This document shows positions 1-8,830 of a stretch of 49,026 nucleotides of DNA, piece after piece. The stretch is from an uncultured Prevotella sp. (GTDB lineage Bacteria > Bacteroidota > Bacteroidia > Bacteroidales > Bacteroidaceae), in contig URLI01000012.1 of NCBI GenBank assembly GCA_900548585.1, positions 1 to 49,026 of the forward strand, written 5' to 3'. Position 1 is the stretch's first letter. Every line of letters begins with the position of its first letter. Below the pieces are notes generated by a model that had not been told where the DNA came from, searched no databases, and was given only the letters and a program-made list of their open reading frames with translations. The translations under genes and the position numbers were made by a program.

Positions 1-57
1 GGAACAGGTTTCCAGGATGAAATTGAAAAATCTGTGTTGTAATGACCGATTTGGGGT
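1..57 (+). repeat. Family A element, right half, cut by window start
   Basis: The segment matches the right half of the complete element at 45505-45699: the words AAAATCTGTGTTGTAATGAC and CGATTTGGGG correspond to 45670-45699 with few changes. The left half lies outside the window. The terminal repeat runs directly into the TAA stop codon of the urea transporter on the other strand (57-59). No coding capacity is seen. Confidence 0.75.
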
Positions 58-920
58 TATTTCATGTATCTGTCATACAGCACCACAGCCCACACGGACA
101 GCACGAAAGGCGCGGTGAGGGTGACGAGACCAAGCCTCATGCCGGCATACTGGAACACGAAGGAAAGCAGCAATGCGGCAAATGCCTTTGTGCGCCTGAA
201 AGACGACACCGGCACTATGTCCGTAACAGCCAAGAAGGCGAGAATCGCATTATAGCCCCACATCCCGTCATTGACAGATGACACACCTATGAAAGGAAGC
301 AGCACAACAGTTAGCGACAGCACGCACGCCAATGCCGACTTCCATGCCATGCTGACCGAGTTGACCGCGATGGCAACGAAGAACAGCAGCCCGGTGAAAA
401 TGCTGCCTCCCTGAAGCATTATCTGACTGTAGCCGAGAGACAACGCCCTGACAGGGGCAAAGGCGACTGCGCCAGCGCCAGCGGCCTGCACGCCAGGCTG
501 CAACACGGGGAACACAGATGCCACGAGCAGCAGCGCCCAGGTGATTACGACAAAAGGCGCGGTGAGACCAGGCAGAAGTTTCTGCTTACCGAAGACATGC
601 GCGACGAGTGTTGACGCGACAGAAGCAACCACCATAAGCATGACCGACCACACGTTGACAGACAGGAAACACGGGACGGCTATTCCGGCAAGTGTTCCGT
701 TGAAGCCGTACAGCCCGTCACGGATTTCTTTGCCGTCATACCTCAGAAGCCTTGCCGCAAGGGTCCCTACCATAGAGCCAGCAAGGGCGAATACGCCCAT
801 CGTCAGCGAGTTGCAAAATATACCAGCGAGAAATAACAGTCCCGAGAGGGCACTGTCCTGGAAAACCACCTGCCCTATGCCACGGAGTGACACCATGATA
901 AAATGATGGAACGAACGCAT
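57..920 (-). CDS. Urea transporter (UT family)
   Basis: The protein (287 aa) is almost wholly hydrophobic, with about ten membrane segments, and fits a channel-like urea transporter of the inner membrane. The family repeat signature appears twice: GLYGFNGTLAGIA in the first half and WGYNAILAFLA in the second, as expected from the internal duplication that builds the urea pore. The open frame extends upstream to a TTG at 971, but the first ATG (MRSFHHF, at 920) leaves a normal short N terminus and is preferred. No urease or nickel gene is nearby, so the substrate rests on family alone. The stop codon lies inside the end of a dispersed repeat. A candidate promoter box is at 1028-1035. Confidence 0.85.
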   Translation of the reverse strand: MRSFHHFIMVSLRGIGQVVFQDSALSGLLFLAGIFCNSLTMGVFALAGSMVGTLAARLLRYDGKEIRDGLYGFNGTLAGIAVPCFLSVNVWSVMLMVVASVASTLVAHVFGKQKLLPGLTAPFVVITWALLLVASVFPVLQPGVQAAGAGAVAFAPVRALSLGYSQIMLQGGSIFTGLLFFVAIAVNSVSMAWKSALACVLSLTVVLLPFIGVSSVNDGMWGYNAILAFLAVTDIVPVSSFRRTKAFAALLLSFVFQYAGMRLGLVTLTAPFVLSVWAVVLYDRYMK

Positions 921-1027
921 ATCTGTAATACAGTGCTTGTTTTTTTTACTGTCCTTCGCACGCGAGGGCAAGACTGCGAGTAGTCTTCACCAGGTGCTCG
1001 GTGTAATGGAAAAATATATATTCACCA

Positions 1028-1035
1028 CAAATTTA
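1028..1035 (-). promoter_or_regulatory. Candidate -7 box for the urea transporter
   Basis: Read on the minus strand the bases are TAAATTTG, matching the Bacteroidetes TAnnTTTG box, about 108 nt upstream of the chosen start. No clear TTTG lies at the -33 position, so the call is weak. The 921-1270 gap otherwise holds only this box and the L31 promoter. Confidence 0.35.
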
Positions 1036-1172
1036 TTCCAAACCGCCGTAACGGCAACGAATATCAGGAAGTTTAACACAAATCTTTTTTATTTTTAACG
1101 GAAATGCCTTGTCATGCCGTCATGCGAAAACAGGCGGCGCAAAATTCCACAATAAAAAAAGAATGGCAAATG

Positions 1173-1204
1173 TTTGGAGAGTTCAGGGATTATCAGTAAC
1201 TTTG
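1173..1204 (+). promoter_or_regulatory. Promoter of the L31 gene
   Basis: A TTTG at 1173-1176 is followed after 20 nt by TAACTTTG at 1197-1204. This is the full Bacteroidetes -33/-7 pair with correct spacing. Transcription would start near 1211, giving a leader of about 60 nt before the L31 ATG. Confidence 0.8.
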
Positions 1205-1270
1205 CAGCCCATAACGCATCATAGCGCGAAAGGACAGATAATAACAAACAAAATAATAACAAGTAAAGAA

Positions 1271-1528
1271 ATGAAAAAAGGTATTCACCCGGAAAACTAT
1301 CGCCCCGTCGTATTCAAGGATATGTCCAACGGCGATATGTTCCTTTCGAGATCCACATGCAAGTCGAACGAGACTGTGGAATTTGAAGGAGAGACTTATC
1401 CTTTGGTAAAGTTGGAAATCTCAAGCACCTCACACCCGTTCTATACAGGCAAGAGCAAGCTCGTTGACACAGCAGGTCGCGTTGACCGCTTCATGAGCCG
1501 CTACGCAAAGAGTACCTCCAAGAAATAA
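1271..1528 (+). CDS. rpmE2: 50S ribosomal protein L31 type B
   Basis: The 85-residue protein begins MKKGIHPENYRPVVF and contains FLSRSTCKSNETVEF and HPFYTGKSKLVDTAGRVDRF, the hallmark of the zinc-free (C-minus) type B L31. It has a single Cys and lacks the CxxC pairs of the zinc-binding type A form. L31 bridges the two ribosomal subunits. The frame is open further upstream, to 1109, but the promoter at 1173-1204 and the conserved N terminus fix the start at 1271. The gene is monocistronic: a strong terminator follows 25 nt after the stop. Confidence 0.95.
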   Translation: MKKGIHPENYRPVVFKDMSNGDMFLSRSTCKSNETVEFEGETYPLVKLEISSTSHPFYTGKSKLVDTAGRVDRFMSRYAKSTSKK

Positions 1529-1553
1529 CACATACATATTATACTGTAATTCC

Positions 1554-1601
1554 GACGCGTGAGGGTGTAGTTGCATATACACTCTGACGCGTCTTTTTTT
1601 T
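1554..1601 (+). terminator. Intrinsic terminator after rpmE2
   Basis: An inverted repeat (GACGCGT ... ACGCGTC, extended inward by GGGTGTA / TACACTC) closes a hairpin at 1554-1593 and is followed by a run of eight T. Confidence 0.85.
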
Positions 1602-1625
1602 GAACAGGCATAAACATCATTCACT

Positions 1626-2525
1626 GTGAGAGCCAAGAACTTACTTTTACTTGCAGCCACGGCAATCCTCACGCTGCATGGATGCGGCAGCGACACAGAC
1701 GACAACCAGGCTGGAGGAAACGGAGGCAACGGCAGCAAAAACACGAACAAGAACATCGTGGCCGCAGGGATGCCGCCGGAAATCACGCGCCTTGAATTTC
1801 CACACCTGAAAGACAAGGGCAGCAACATCGTCGTGGTGCACAAGACAAGCGATGCCTACGGAGTCAACTATGCCATAGAATGGGACATCAACAAGAAGTC
1901 GCAGCGGTGGTCGTGCTACCAGATGCGGAAAGGCTACCAGGGGAACGCCGGGAGGTACGACACATATAACGGCTACCCTTTCGACCCTGTCCTCGAGGAG
2001 AAGGGACTCTATCTCGACCGTGACTATTTCTATCGCTCGGGATTCGACCACGGACACGTCTGCCCGTCGGCAGACAGGCAGTACTCATACGAGGCAAACA
2101 AGCAGACATTCTACCTGAGCAACATGCAGCCGCAGTACAATAAGTTCAACGCAGGGATATGGGAGAAACTCGAGAGCAAGATACGCAAGTGGACACCGAG
2201 GAACAATGAGGACACACTGTATGTCTGCAAAGGCGGAACGATAGACGACGAGGAAAACATCATAAAACGCATCAGTGGGAAACTGATCGCACCAAAGTAC
2301 TTCTTCTGCGCCCTGCTGCTGAAGAACGCCATGGGCTACCGCGCAATCGGCTTCTGGATGGAGAACGAGAACATAGACCGCAGCAACGACAAACTGAAGA
2401 TATATGCAAAGAGCATCGACGAGCTGGAAAAGATCACGGGCATTGACTTCTTCTGCAACCTGCCGGACAACATCGAGGACAAGGTCGAGGCAAGCGTGTC
2501 AACAAGCGCATGGGGACTGAACTGA
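1626..2525 (+). CDS. DNA/RNA non-specific endonuclease, lipoprotein (NucA family)
   Basis: This is a metal-dependent beta-beta-alpha nuclease probably anchored as a lipoprotein outside the cytoplasm. The first 20 residues form a signal peptide ending LTLHGC (Cys20), followed by a Gly/Asn/Asp-rich linker. The catalytic motif is GFDHGHVCPSADR (about 139-151), with the presumed general base His144, and the metal-binding region is SNMQPQYNKFNAGIWE. The classical motif is DRGH; here Arg is replaced by His. The start codon is GTG at 1626; the next Met (residue 49) would remove the signal peptide. It begins 25 nt after the L31 terminator and heads a same-strand run leading to ugd. Likely roles are nucleotide scavenging or defence against free DNA; this is inference. 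Confidence 0.85.
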   Translation: MRAKNLLLLAATAILTLHGCGSDTDDNQAGGNGGNGSKNTNKNIVAAGMPPEITRLEFPHLKDKGSNIVVVHKTSDAYGVNYAIEWDINKKSQRWSCYQMRKGYQGNAGRYDTYNGYPFDPVLEEKGLYLDRDYFYRSGFDHGHVCPSADRQYSYEANKQTFYLSNMQPQYNKFNAGIWEKLESKIRKWTPRNNEDTLYVCKGGTIDDEENIIKRISGKLIAPKYFFCALLLKNAMGYRAIGFWMENENIDRSNDKLKIYAKSIDELEKITGIDFFCNLPDNIEDKVEASVSTSAWGLN

Positions 2526-2617
2526 GCGGCGGCATGAAATATTACAAATGGCATCATACTAAAAACGTGGCGCACACGTTGTATGATGTGACAGCTAAAG
2601 ACATCTGCGATATATCT

Positions 2618-4177
2618 ATGAACGGGAAAACAATATTACTGCTGGTCTGCGTCATGGCATCGGTCAGCGCATGGTCGCAGGAAAAAGTCACGAAACCGAA
2701 ATCCGGCAGATCATGCGGGCTTGAATACATGGTGGAGGCACAAGGCTCGCTCGCGCGCAACGCCACCCCACTGTGGCTCAATGCCAACAAGCACGGCCTG
2801 AGCAGCCTTGAGAAGAGCAACGGCTATCTACGCGCCGCTATGTCACGGCCGCTGCGCGCCGACTCGGCAAGACGCTGGGGAGTGGGCTGCGCGCTTGACG
2901 TTGCCGTGCCGTTCAACTACACGAGCAAGTTCATCGTGCAGCAGGCATACGCCGAGGTGCGGTGGCTGAGCGGCACACTCACCGTGGGAAGCAAGCAGCA
3001 CGACATGGAGATGAAGGACGGCGCCCTCTCGAGCGGCGCGCAGACATTCGGCACCAACGCGCGACCGGTGCCGCAGGTGCGCCTCGCACTGCCGGAATAC
3101 TGGGAAGTGCCTCACACGCGAGGGCTGCTGCACCTGAAAGGACACATCGCATACGGGAAATTCACCGACGACGGGTGGCAGCACGACTTCACGCGGCGAA
3201 AGAGCAGATACACAGACGATGTGCTGTACCACAGCAAGGCGGGATACCTGAAAATAGGAAACGAGGACCTGTTCATACCATGGTCGCTGGAGTGCGGACT
3301 GGAAATGGCATCACAGTTCGGGGGAACGATGTACAAGCCGGGAACGGGGGGCAACATGAACGTGCTGGAGAACTCAACGTCATTCAGCGCCTTCTGGCAC
3401 GCATTTGTACCCGGCGGCGGCGACGCCAACGAGACCACATACCACAACAACGAGGGCAACAACCTTGGGTCGTGGCTGCTGCGCGTAAACTACGATGCCG
3501 ACTCGTGGAGGATTGGCGTATATGCCGACAAGTTCTTCGAGGATCACTCCGCAATGTTCCAGGCAGACTACAACGGCTACGGGACAGGTGACGAATGGAA
3601 CAAGAAAAAGAAGATGCGCTTCTTCATCTACGACTTCAAGGACACCATGCTCGGCATCGACTTTCACTACAAATACAACAAATGGCTGAAAGCCGTGGTG
3701 CTGGAATACATATACTCAAAATACCAGAGCGGCCCGGTGTACCACGACCACACGCCATCGCTGAATGACCACGTCAGCGGCCGCGACAACTACTACAACC
3801 ACCACATTTACCCCGGATGGCAGCACTGGGGGCAGGTGATGGGCAACCCGCTATACCGCTCGCCGATATACAATGACGACGGGACGGTCGAGGTGAAGGA
3901 CAACCGCTTCGTGGCATTCCATCTCGGAGTGAGCGGAAAACCGAACGACAACCTCGCATACCGCCTCCTGGCAACATACCAGGAGGGACTGGGGACATAC
4001 AACTCGCCATACACCAAGCCACGGCACAACGTCAGCGTGATGGCAGAGGCGACCTACATGTTCGGCAAAAGCCTCAAAGGCTGGAGCGTGATGGGCGCCT
4101 TCGGCGCAGACATGGGCAGCATACTTGGGCACAACTACGGCGTGCAACTGACGATAAGCAAGTCGGGACTATTGTAA
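2618..4177 (+). CDS. Capsule assembly Wzi-like outer-membrane protein
   Basis: The 519-residue protein starts MNGKTILLLVCVMASVSAWS, a clear signal peptide, and continues as alternating beta-strand sequence with many Tyr/Trp/Gly, ending in strands typical of an outer-membrane barrel. It resembles the Bacteroidetes Wzi-type capsule-assembly family, whose E. coli member tethers capsule to the cell surface. The frame is open back to 2510, but the added 36 residues are polar and precede the signal peptide, so 2618 is the start. It lies 92 nt after the nuclease and 23 nt before a small lipoprotein. UDP-glucose dehydrogenase two genes on supports a capsule context. The family call is from overall pattern, not a single motif. 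Confidence 0.72.
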   Translation: MNGKTILLLVCVMASVSAWSQEKVTKPKSGRSCGLEYMVEAQGSLARNATPLWLNANKHGLSSLEKSNGYLRAAMSRPLRADSARRWGVGCALDVAVPFNYTSKFIVQQAYAEVRWLSGTLTVGSKQHDMEMKDGALSSGAQTFGTNARPVPQVRLALPEYWEVPHTRGLLHLKGHIAYGKFTDDGWQHDFTRRKSRYTDDVLYHSKAGYLKIGNEDLFIPWSLECGLEMASQFGGTMYKPGTGGNMNVLENSTSFSAFWHAFVPGGGDANETTYHNNEGNNLGSWLLRVNYDADSWRIGVYADKFFEDHSAMFQADYNGYGTGDEWNKKKKMRFFIYDFKDTMLGIDFHYKYNKWLKAVVLEYIYSKYQSGPVYHDHTPSLNDHVSGRDNYYNHHIYPGWQHWGQVMGNPLYRSPIYNDDGTVEVKDNRFVAFHLGVSGKPNDNLAYRLLATYQEGLGTYNSPYTKPRHNVSVMAEATYMFGKSLKGWSVMGAFGADMGSILGHNYGVQLTISKSGLL

Positions 4178-4200
4178 TATAAAAATATAAACGGAACGGC

Positions 4201-4656
4201 ATGGAGAAAAGAAAAACAACACTATCACTGATCCTGGCGGTGCTTGCCGGCATCTCGGCGATGCTTGCCGGCTGCACACTGGAGACCTCCGGCAACGGGA
4301 AACTCGATGGCTTCTGGCATCTCACGGCCGTTGACACCATTGCCACCGGCGGAAAATGCGACCTGTCGCACAGACTGTTGTTCTGGGGCGTGCAGGCAAG
4401 GTTCGTCAACATGAGCGACCGCGACAACGAGGCATTCGATTTCATGTTCCGCTTCGAGCATTCCGACAACATGCTGAGGGTCTACGAACCGTTCATCAAC
4501 GACCGCGAGTCTGGCGACACGCCGGTCAACGACGCGGAAATGCTCGCGCCTTTCGGGGTGAGCGCGATGGAGCAAATTTTCAAGATAGAGACCCTGACAT
4601 CAAAGAAGATGACGCTGTCAACAGAGCATCTGAGATTATATTTCACTAAAATGTAA
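4201..4656 (+). CDS. Small lipoprotein, lipocalin-like
   Basis: The 151-residue protein has a lipoprotein signal ending MLAGC (Cys25). The mature part begins with GKLDGFWHLTAVDTI, the kind of GxW opening strand seen in lipocalin-like Bacteroidetes lipoproteins, and ends TLSTEHLRLYFTKM, fitting a closing strand. The mature size of about 125 residues suits a single small beta-barrel. Ligand and function are unknown. It sits between the Wzi-like gene and ugd (11-nt gap), so it is probably co-transcribed with them. Confidence 0.65.
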   Translation: MEKRKTTLSLILAVLAGISAMLAGCTLETSGNGKLDGFWHLTAVDTIATGGKCDLSHRLLFWGVQARFVNMSDRDNEAFDFMFRFEHSDNMLRVYEPFINDRESGDTPVNDAEMLAPFGVSAMEQIFKIETLTSKKMTLSTEHLRLYFTKM

Positions 4657-4667
4657 AAGCAAAGGAC

Positions 4668-5909
4668 ATGAGAAAAATAGCCGTTGCCGGCACAGGATAT
4701 GTCGGCCTTTCGATAGCAACGCTGCTCGCGCAGCACAACGAGGTAACCGCAGTGGACGTGATAAGCGAGAAAGTCGACATGGTGAACAAGCGACAGTCGC
4801 CGATAGCAGACCACGAGCTGGAGGAGTTCTTTGCCACCAAAAAACTGCACCTGCGCGCCACACTCGACGCAGAGGCGGCATACAGAGATGCCGGGTTCGT
4901 CGTCATAGCGACCCCGACAAACTACGACTCGCAGATGGACTTCTTCGACACATCAGCCGTCGAGGCGGTCATCAAACTGGTGATGAAAGTGAACCCAGAC
5001 GCAATAATGGTGATAAAAAGCACCATACCGGTTGGCTTCTGCGAGCATGTGCGCGAAAAATACAACTCGCACAACATCATCTTCGCACCGGAGTTCCTGC
5101 GCGAGAGCCGCGCACTATACGACAACCTCTACCCGTCGCGCATCATCGTAGGCACGGTGATGGGCGACGGGCGGCTCGTCGCTGCCGCGCACGACTTCGC
5201 CTCGCTGCTGAAAGAGGGAGCGGCGAAGAAAGAGATCGAGACGCTGTTCATGGGACTGACGGAGGCAGAGGCGGTGAAACTGTTCGCCAACACATACCTC
5301 GCGCTGCGAGTGAGCTATTTCAACGAACTCGACACTTACGCCGAGATGAAGGGCCTCGACACCGCCGCAATAATAAAGGGAGTGTGCCTCGACCCGCGCA
5401 TCGGCGACCAATACAACAACCCGTCGTTCGGCTACGGAGGCTACTGCCTGCCGAAAGACACCAAGCAACTGCTGGCAAACTACCGCGACGTGCCGGAGAA
5501 CCTCATCGAGGCCATCGTGGAGAGCAACCGCACGCGCAAGGATTTCATCGCCGACAGGGTGCTTAAGAAGGCCGGCTACTACGACTATTACAACCGTGGC
5601 GACTTCAGCCCGGCGGAAGAGCGGTCGGTCGTGGTGGGCGTTTTCCGCCTCACCATGAAGAGCAACTCCGACAACTTCCGGCAGTCAAGCATACAGGGGG
5701 TCATGAAACGCATCAAGGCAAAAGGCGCGCAGGTGGTGATCTACGAACCGGCTCTCGAGGACGGCAGCACGTTCTTCGGCAGCAAGGTGGTCAACGACCT
5801 CGGCAAGTTCAAGCAGATGAGCAATGCCATCATTGCCAACCGCTACGACACGTCACTCGACGACGTGCGCAGCAAGGTATATACGCGCGACATCTTCCGC
5901 AGGGACTGA
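4668..5909 (+). CDS. ugd: UDP-glucose 6-dehydrogenase
   Basis: This cytoplasmic enzyme oxidises UDP-glucose twice with NAD+ to UDP-glucuronate, a precursor for acidic capsule or lipopolysaccharide sugars. The N-terminal Rossmann motif is AVAGTGYVGLS (residues 5-15), and the nucleophile Cys260 lies in GGYCLPKDTKQL. KSTIPVGF and APEFLRESRALYDNLYPSRI are further family blocks. At 413 aa it belongs to the short UDP-glucose dehydrogenase group. A close relative using another UDP-sugar cannot be fully excluded. It ends an envelope gene run, with a terminator 24 nt downstream, and makes sense beside the Wzi-like gene. Confidence 0.92.
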   Translation: MRKIAVAGTGYVGLSIATLLAQHNEVTAVDVISEKVDMVNKRQSPIADHELEEFFATKKLHLRATLDAEAAYRDAGFVVIATPTNYDSQMDFFDTSAVEAVIKLVMKVNPDAIMVIKSTIPVGFCEHVREKYNSHNIIFAPEFLRESRALYDNLYPSRIIVGTVMGDGRLVAAAHDFASLLKEGAAKKEIETLFMGLTEAEAVKLFANTYLALRVSYFNELDTYAEMKGLDTAAIIKGVCLDPRIGDQYNNPSFGYGGYCLPKDTKQLLANYRDVPENLIEAIVESNRTRKDFIADRVLKKAGYYDYYNRGDFSPAEERSVVVGVFRLTMKSNSDNFRQSSIQGVMKRIKAKGAQVVIYEPALEDGSTFFGSKVVNDLGKFKQMSNAIIANRYDTSLDDVRSKVYTRDIFRRD

Positions 5910-5932
5910 TAACCACATTTGGGATAAAACGG

Positions 5933-5970
5933 AGTGGGAGGAAAACGATTGTTTCCTCCCACTCTGTTTG
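5933..5970. terminator. Convergent terminator between ugd and the LRR operon
   Basis: A perfect 12-bp stem (AGTGGGAGGAAA at 5933-5944, complement at 5952-5963) with a 7-nt loop is followed on the plus strand by CTGTTTG. On the minus strand it is followed by CGTTTTATCC. It can serve both converging units. Confidence 0.8.
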
Positions 5971-5996
5971 ATGTCATGGCGGTTGTCATGGCCCTA

Positions 5997-6037
5997 CCCG
6001 GCATGGGATGCCGGGAGGTGTGACACATGTGCCACCT
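5997..6037. other. Two small hairpins after the acidic peptide gene
   Basis: CCCGGCAT GGG ATGCCGGG (5997-6015) is a perfect 8-bp stem. Right after it, GAGGTG ... CACCTC encloses the palindrome CACATGTG (about 6014-6037), ending at the peptide stop codon. Neither has a T-run, so they may stabilise the 3' end rather than terminate transcription. Confidence 0.4.
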
Positions 6038-6258
6038 CAATCATTATTTTGGCTGTCGTCCTCGTCCCACATCTCCATGTCGTCCTGCCACTGCTTTGAA
6101 TATGCCTCCCCTGTATTTTCATCTTTCCTTGGAATTGAGATCAGTTCGTCTTTCATAAAGCCGCAGTCTGCACTCATCTTGGTTATCCCGGTGCGTGGCG
6201 GCAGGTATGCGCGCCTGCCGCCGGCAGCGTTGTTTATGTTTTTATCTTCAGTATTCAT
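6037..6258 (-). CDS. Small acidic C-terminal peptide, unknown function
   Basis: The 73-residue polar protein begins MNTEDKNINNAAGGRRAYLP and ends in a very acidic, Trp-containing tail (QWQDDMEMWDEDDSQNND). No signal peptide or membrane segment is seen. Its ATG lies only 2 nt after the stop of the LRR gene, so it is almost certainly translated from the same message. A second gene with the same style (short, Gly-rich middle, acidic Trp-containing end) accompanies the fimbrillin-like gene at 22547-22744. It is not recognised as a named family. That it is a real gene is inferred from its tight coupling and composition. Confidence 0.6.
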   Translation of the reverse strand: MNTEDKNINNAAGGRRAYLPPRTGITKMSADCGFMKDELISIPRKDENTGEAYSKQWQDDMEMWDEDDSQNND

Positions 6259-6260
6259 AT

Positions 6261-8678
6261 TTATTTCGTCTTTAATGTTTTCTTACCCTTTATAATATAC
6301 ATGCCAGATGGCAGACTGTCGAAGTTTGTGCCTACATAGCGGCCGTCCATAGTGTATATGCGCTGTGCGCCTTGCTGTGCATCGGTGTTTCCTGTCACAT
6401 CGTTGATGCCCGTAGCCTCGCCTTCCGAGAGCAACACAAGCTGCGTGACAGCGCTAATAGCAGATTTAGGCATAATAATTCCTCGGAATGGTGGTATGAA
6501 TGTACCAAAACCGTCCTTGTCCGGCATTCTTTTCCATATATCGTTTCCATTTTCATCGCGGCCCAGCGTCCAAGGATGATACTGTACATCAGATATTTCA
6601 TTTTCACGTGGAATCTTTTCGGTGCTGCCAGTGAAGTAGTAGCTCTGGTCAGACGTGGCTTGGATAAAGACTTTTGGCTTTAATCTTCCACTTATCTTAT
6701 ACTTGTCGTTGCCAGATGCAGCTATTTGTACGGGAGTAGTGGTGGCATGAAAGTCATTCGAGCTGAATTTATTACTACCATTGGTGATGCGCAGCAGATA
6801 AGGTCTGTTCGCATCGAGCGTGCTGCCGTCGGGGATTGACTTGAACACATAATACTCTTTGCGAGATAATACCTCCCCCCATTCGTTTTTAGTTACATCT
6901 TCTCCATATTTATACAGGTTGTATGCACGAATGCCCTGTGGTAATGTCACGGCGTATGGCAGGAAGATGGTGAAGCAGTTCTTGCCAGAGGCAAAGGGCG
7001 AGAAGTCGCGGTAGGAGGACAGGGAATTATCTCCCTCATAATGAGCAACTGCTAATGCGGTGTTGTAACCACGATCTATGGTTGTGTTGTTAATGGTCAT
7101 GTTGCATCTGTTGTAAACCACTTCGTTCGCTGTGATGTCACAAAGGAACTCGTATTCTGCACCATCTTGCAAGCTCAGCTTGGTGCATGTGCCGTCGCTC
7201 CTGACAAAGTTCACGTCCTGGCCTGCTGCAATGGTGATGCCCTGTGCTTTGGGAAGAAACACGAGGGTGTGGGTTGGTAGTCCTGCCGTGATAGTCTTGT
7301 TCGGATTGGCAGCCGTGTTAAATGCTCGCGACAAATTCTTCAGCTTGCTTTTGGCATCTGCGCTGTTCATGTTGCGCAAGTCTATAAATTCTAATTCGGG
7401 GCAACCTTCAAGAATTCCCGCACCAACCTTGCAGTTGGCAGTACCCTTCAAGGTAAATCCTGTCAGTTTGGTATTTCCCGCAAAGGCACCATCGCCTACT
7501 TCCTCAACTTGCTCTCCAATCACAAAATCACCTGACATAACGCCATTTTCAAAAGCCCTTGCACCAATCTTCGTTACTACAGACAATTCGTTGAAACTGA
7601 TGATACCCGTATTTGCGAAAGCTCTTTCTTCTATAGTAGTCACAGAAAGAGGAATGAAAAAATTATCTTTTTTAATAAAGGCTTTTTCAAACATGCCTGC
7701 TGGGATCGTTTTTGGACCCTCTGCCAAAACAGGTGTAACTATTCTACCCAATCTATAAGAACTTAGATCATACGAATATTCTGCAAAGGATTCCACACCC
7801 GACCGATAGTCAGTAACAGCAGGGTCGAGATTGTTATACATCGCTTTAATTGTGGCATCTGCTGTGGTTGCTTCGCCAATTTTTGCTGTTGCAGGGATGG
7901 GTGTTGTTATATTAAATTTGTCTCCCTTGAAAGCCTGATATCCCACGAATGTTATATTTGGACACTCAAATTTTGACTTTGAAAAACTTCCCTCAAAGGC
8001 TTGGGGGCCTATGGCAGTTGCACCAAGAATTTGGATAGGTTGATCTTTTTTAGAATATTTAAATTTCTTTGTGCTACCTTTTTTTTCAATTATATAAGGT
8101 GCCAAATTGGTCTTGTAGAAGGCACGCCAACCGATGTACTTCAGGCTTGCTGGGAAATTCAAAGTGTTAACACTACACTGATAAAAGGCGGCGTCCTCAA
8201 TGGCTTTTATCGATTCAGGAAGCTCCACTTTATCAATTCCCCTTTCATTGATGAATGCATAGGAGCCGATGGCTACCACTGTCCAGTCAATATTGTTATG
8301 CTTGACAGTTGCCGGAATGATTACTACATGAATATTATGTTTTGTTTCTGCTTCTGGAGTTTTGTCAGTATAAATTCCTGGTTTCAATTCTTCTTCTAAC
8401 GTAACTTTCGGTGTCCCGTTGTAGCCTTTCCACTCATTAGGGAGGTCAGCCGTTTCACTGGCTAACACCTGCCGTGTTGCTTGCGCCGTTGCAGCATTTG
8501 AGTTTGCCCATGTTACTTTCACGGTTTTCTCCTGGGCATCCACCACCTCATACCAATAGCCATTATCGACTTGGAATCTGTCTCTTACGTTCTGCGCGTT
8601 GACTGGCAGAGCCGTTATCATCAGCAGCACAAGCGTGAGCCATGCACTGCGTCGCTTTGTCTTGTAATTTTTCTTCAT
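6261..8678 (-). CDS. BspA-type leucine-rich-repeat surface protein
   Basis: The 805-residue secreted protein has a signal peptide (residues 1-28, cleaved after PVNA). A series of LRR_5 (BspA-like) repeats follows, for example VVAIGSYAFINERGIDKVEL, IKAIEDAAFYQCSVNTLNFP and VTTIEERAFANTGI, spanning roughly residues 130-440. The tail (RIYTMDGRYVGTNFDSLPSG then MYIIKGKKTLKTK) resembles the C-terminal sorting domain of type IX-secreted proteins. BspA-like proteins bind host proteins and mediate adhesion or co-aggregation in oral Bacteroidales; the ligand here is unknown. The gene is visibly AT-richer than its neighbours, suggesting separate ancestry. A leader of about 280 nt carries a G10 tract, and the promoter lies in a dyad (8951-8999). 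Confidence 0.85.
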   Translation of the reverse strand: MKKNYKTKRRSAWLTLVLLMITALPVNAQNVRDRFQVDNGYWYEVVDAQEKTVKVTWANSNAATAQATRQVLASETADLPNEWKGYNGTPKVTLEEELKPGIYTDKTPEAETKHNIHVVIIPATVKHNNIDWTVVAIGSYAFINERGIDKVELPESIKAIEDAAFYQCSVNTLNFPASLKYIGWRAFYKTNLAPYIIEKKGSTKKFKYSKKDQPIQILGATAIGPQAFEGSFSKSKFECPNITFVGYQAFKGDKFNITTPIPATAKIGEATTADATIKAMYNNLDPAVTDYRSGVESFAEYSYDLSSYRLGRIVTPVLAEGPKTIPAGMFEKAFIKKDNFFIPLSVTTIEERAFANTGIISFNELSVVTKIGARAFENGVMSGDFVIGEQVEEVGDGAFAGNTKLTGFTLKGTANCKVGAGILEGCPELEFIDLRNMNSADAKSKLKNLSRAFNTAANPNKTITAGLPTHTLVFLPKAQGITIAAGQDVNFVRSDGTCTKLSLQDGAEYEFLCDITANEVVYNRCNMTINNTTIDRGYNTALAVAHYEGDNSLSSYRDFSPFASGKNCFTIFLPYAVTLPQGIRAYNLYKYGEDVTKNEWGEVLSRKEYYVFKSIPDGSTLDANRPYLLRITNGSNKFSSNDFHATTTPVQIAASGNDKYKISGRLKPKVFIQATSDQSYYFTGSTEKIPRENEISDVQYHPWTLGRDENGNDIWKRMPDKDGFGTFIPPFRGIIMPKSAISAVTQLVLLSEGEATGINDVTGNTDAQQGAQRIYTMDGRYVGTNFDSLPSGMYIIKGKKTLKTK

Positions 8679-8740
8679 GATTTTAAGTAATTATTTAATT
8701 GTTATATTTTATACAGTTTGGTTGTGAGCATACATTATTG

Positions 8741-8772
8741 CCGCACATGGTTTATTTGTAAGCCGTGTGCGG
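8741..8772 (-). other. Hairpin in the LRR leader
   Basis: CCGCAC (8741-8746) pairs with GTGCGG (8767-8772), extended by GG/CC inside. It lies 63 nt upstream of the LRR start codon, within the transcribed leader. It could affect translation; no known riboswitch class was recognised. Confidence 0.4.
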
Positions 8773-8830
8773 AATTTATACCAAACTTATTTGCAAATGG
8801 TGATTTGCAGAGCGCGGTTCGTGAACGAAG

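Noticed and set aside
57..971. Urea transporter start at 971
   Set aside because: The codon there is TTG and adds 17 polar residues. The ATG at 920 is more likely, although not proven.
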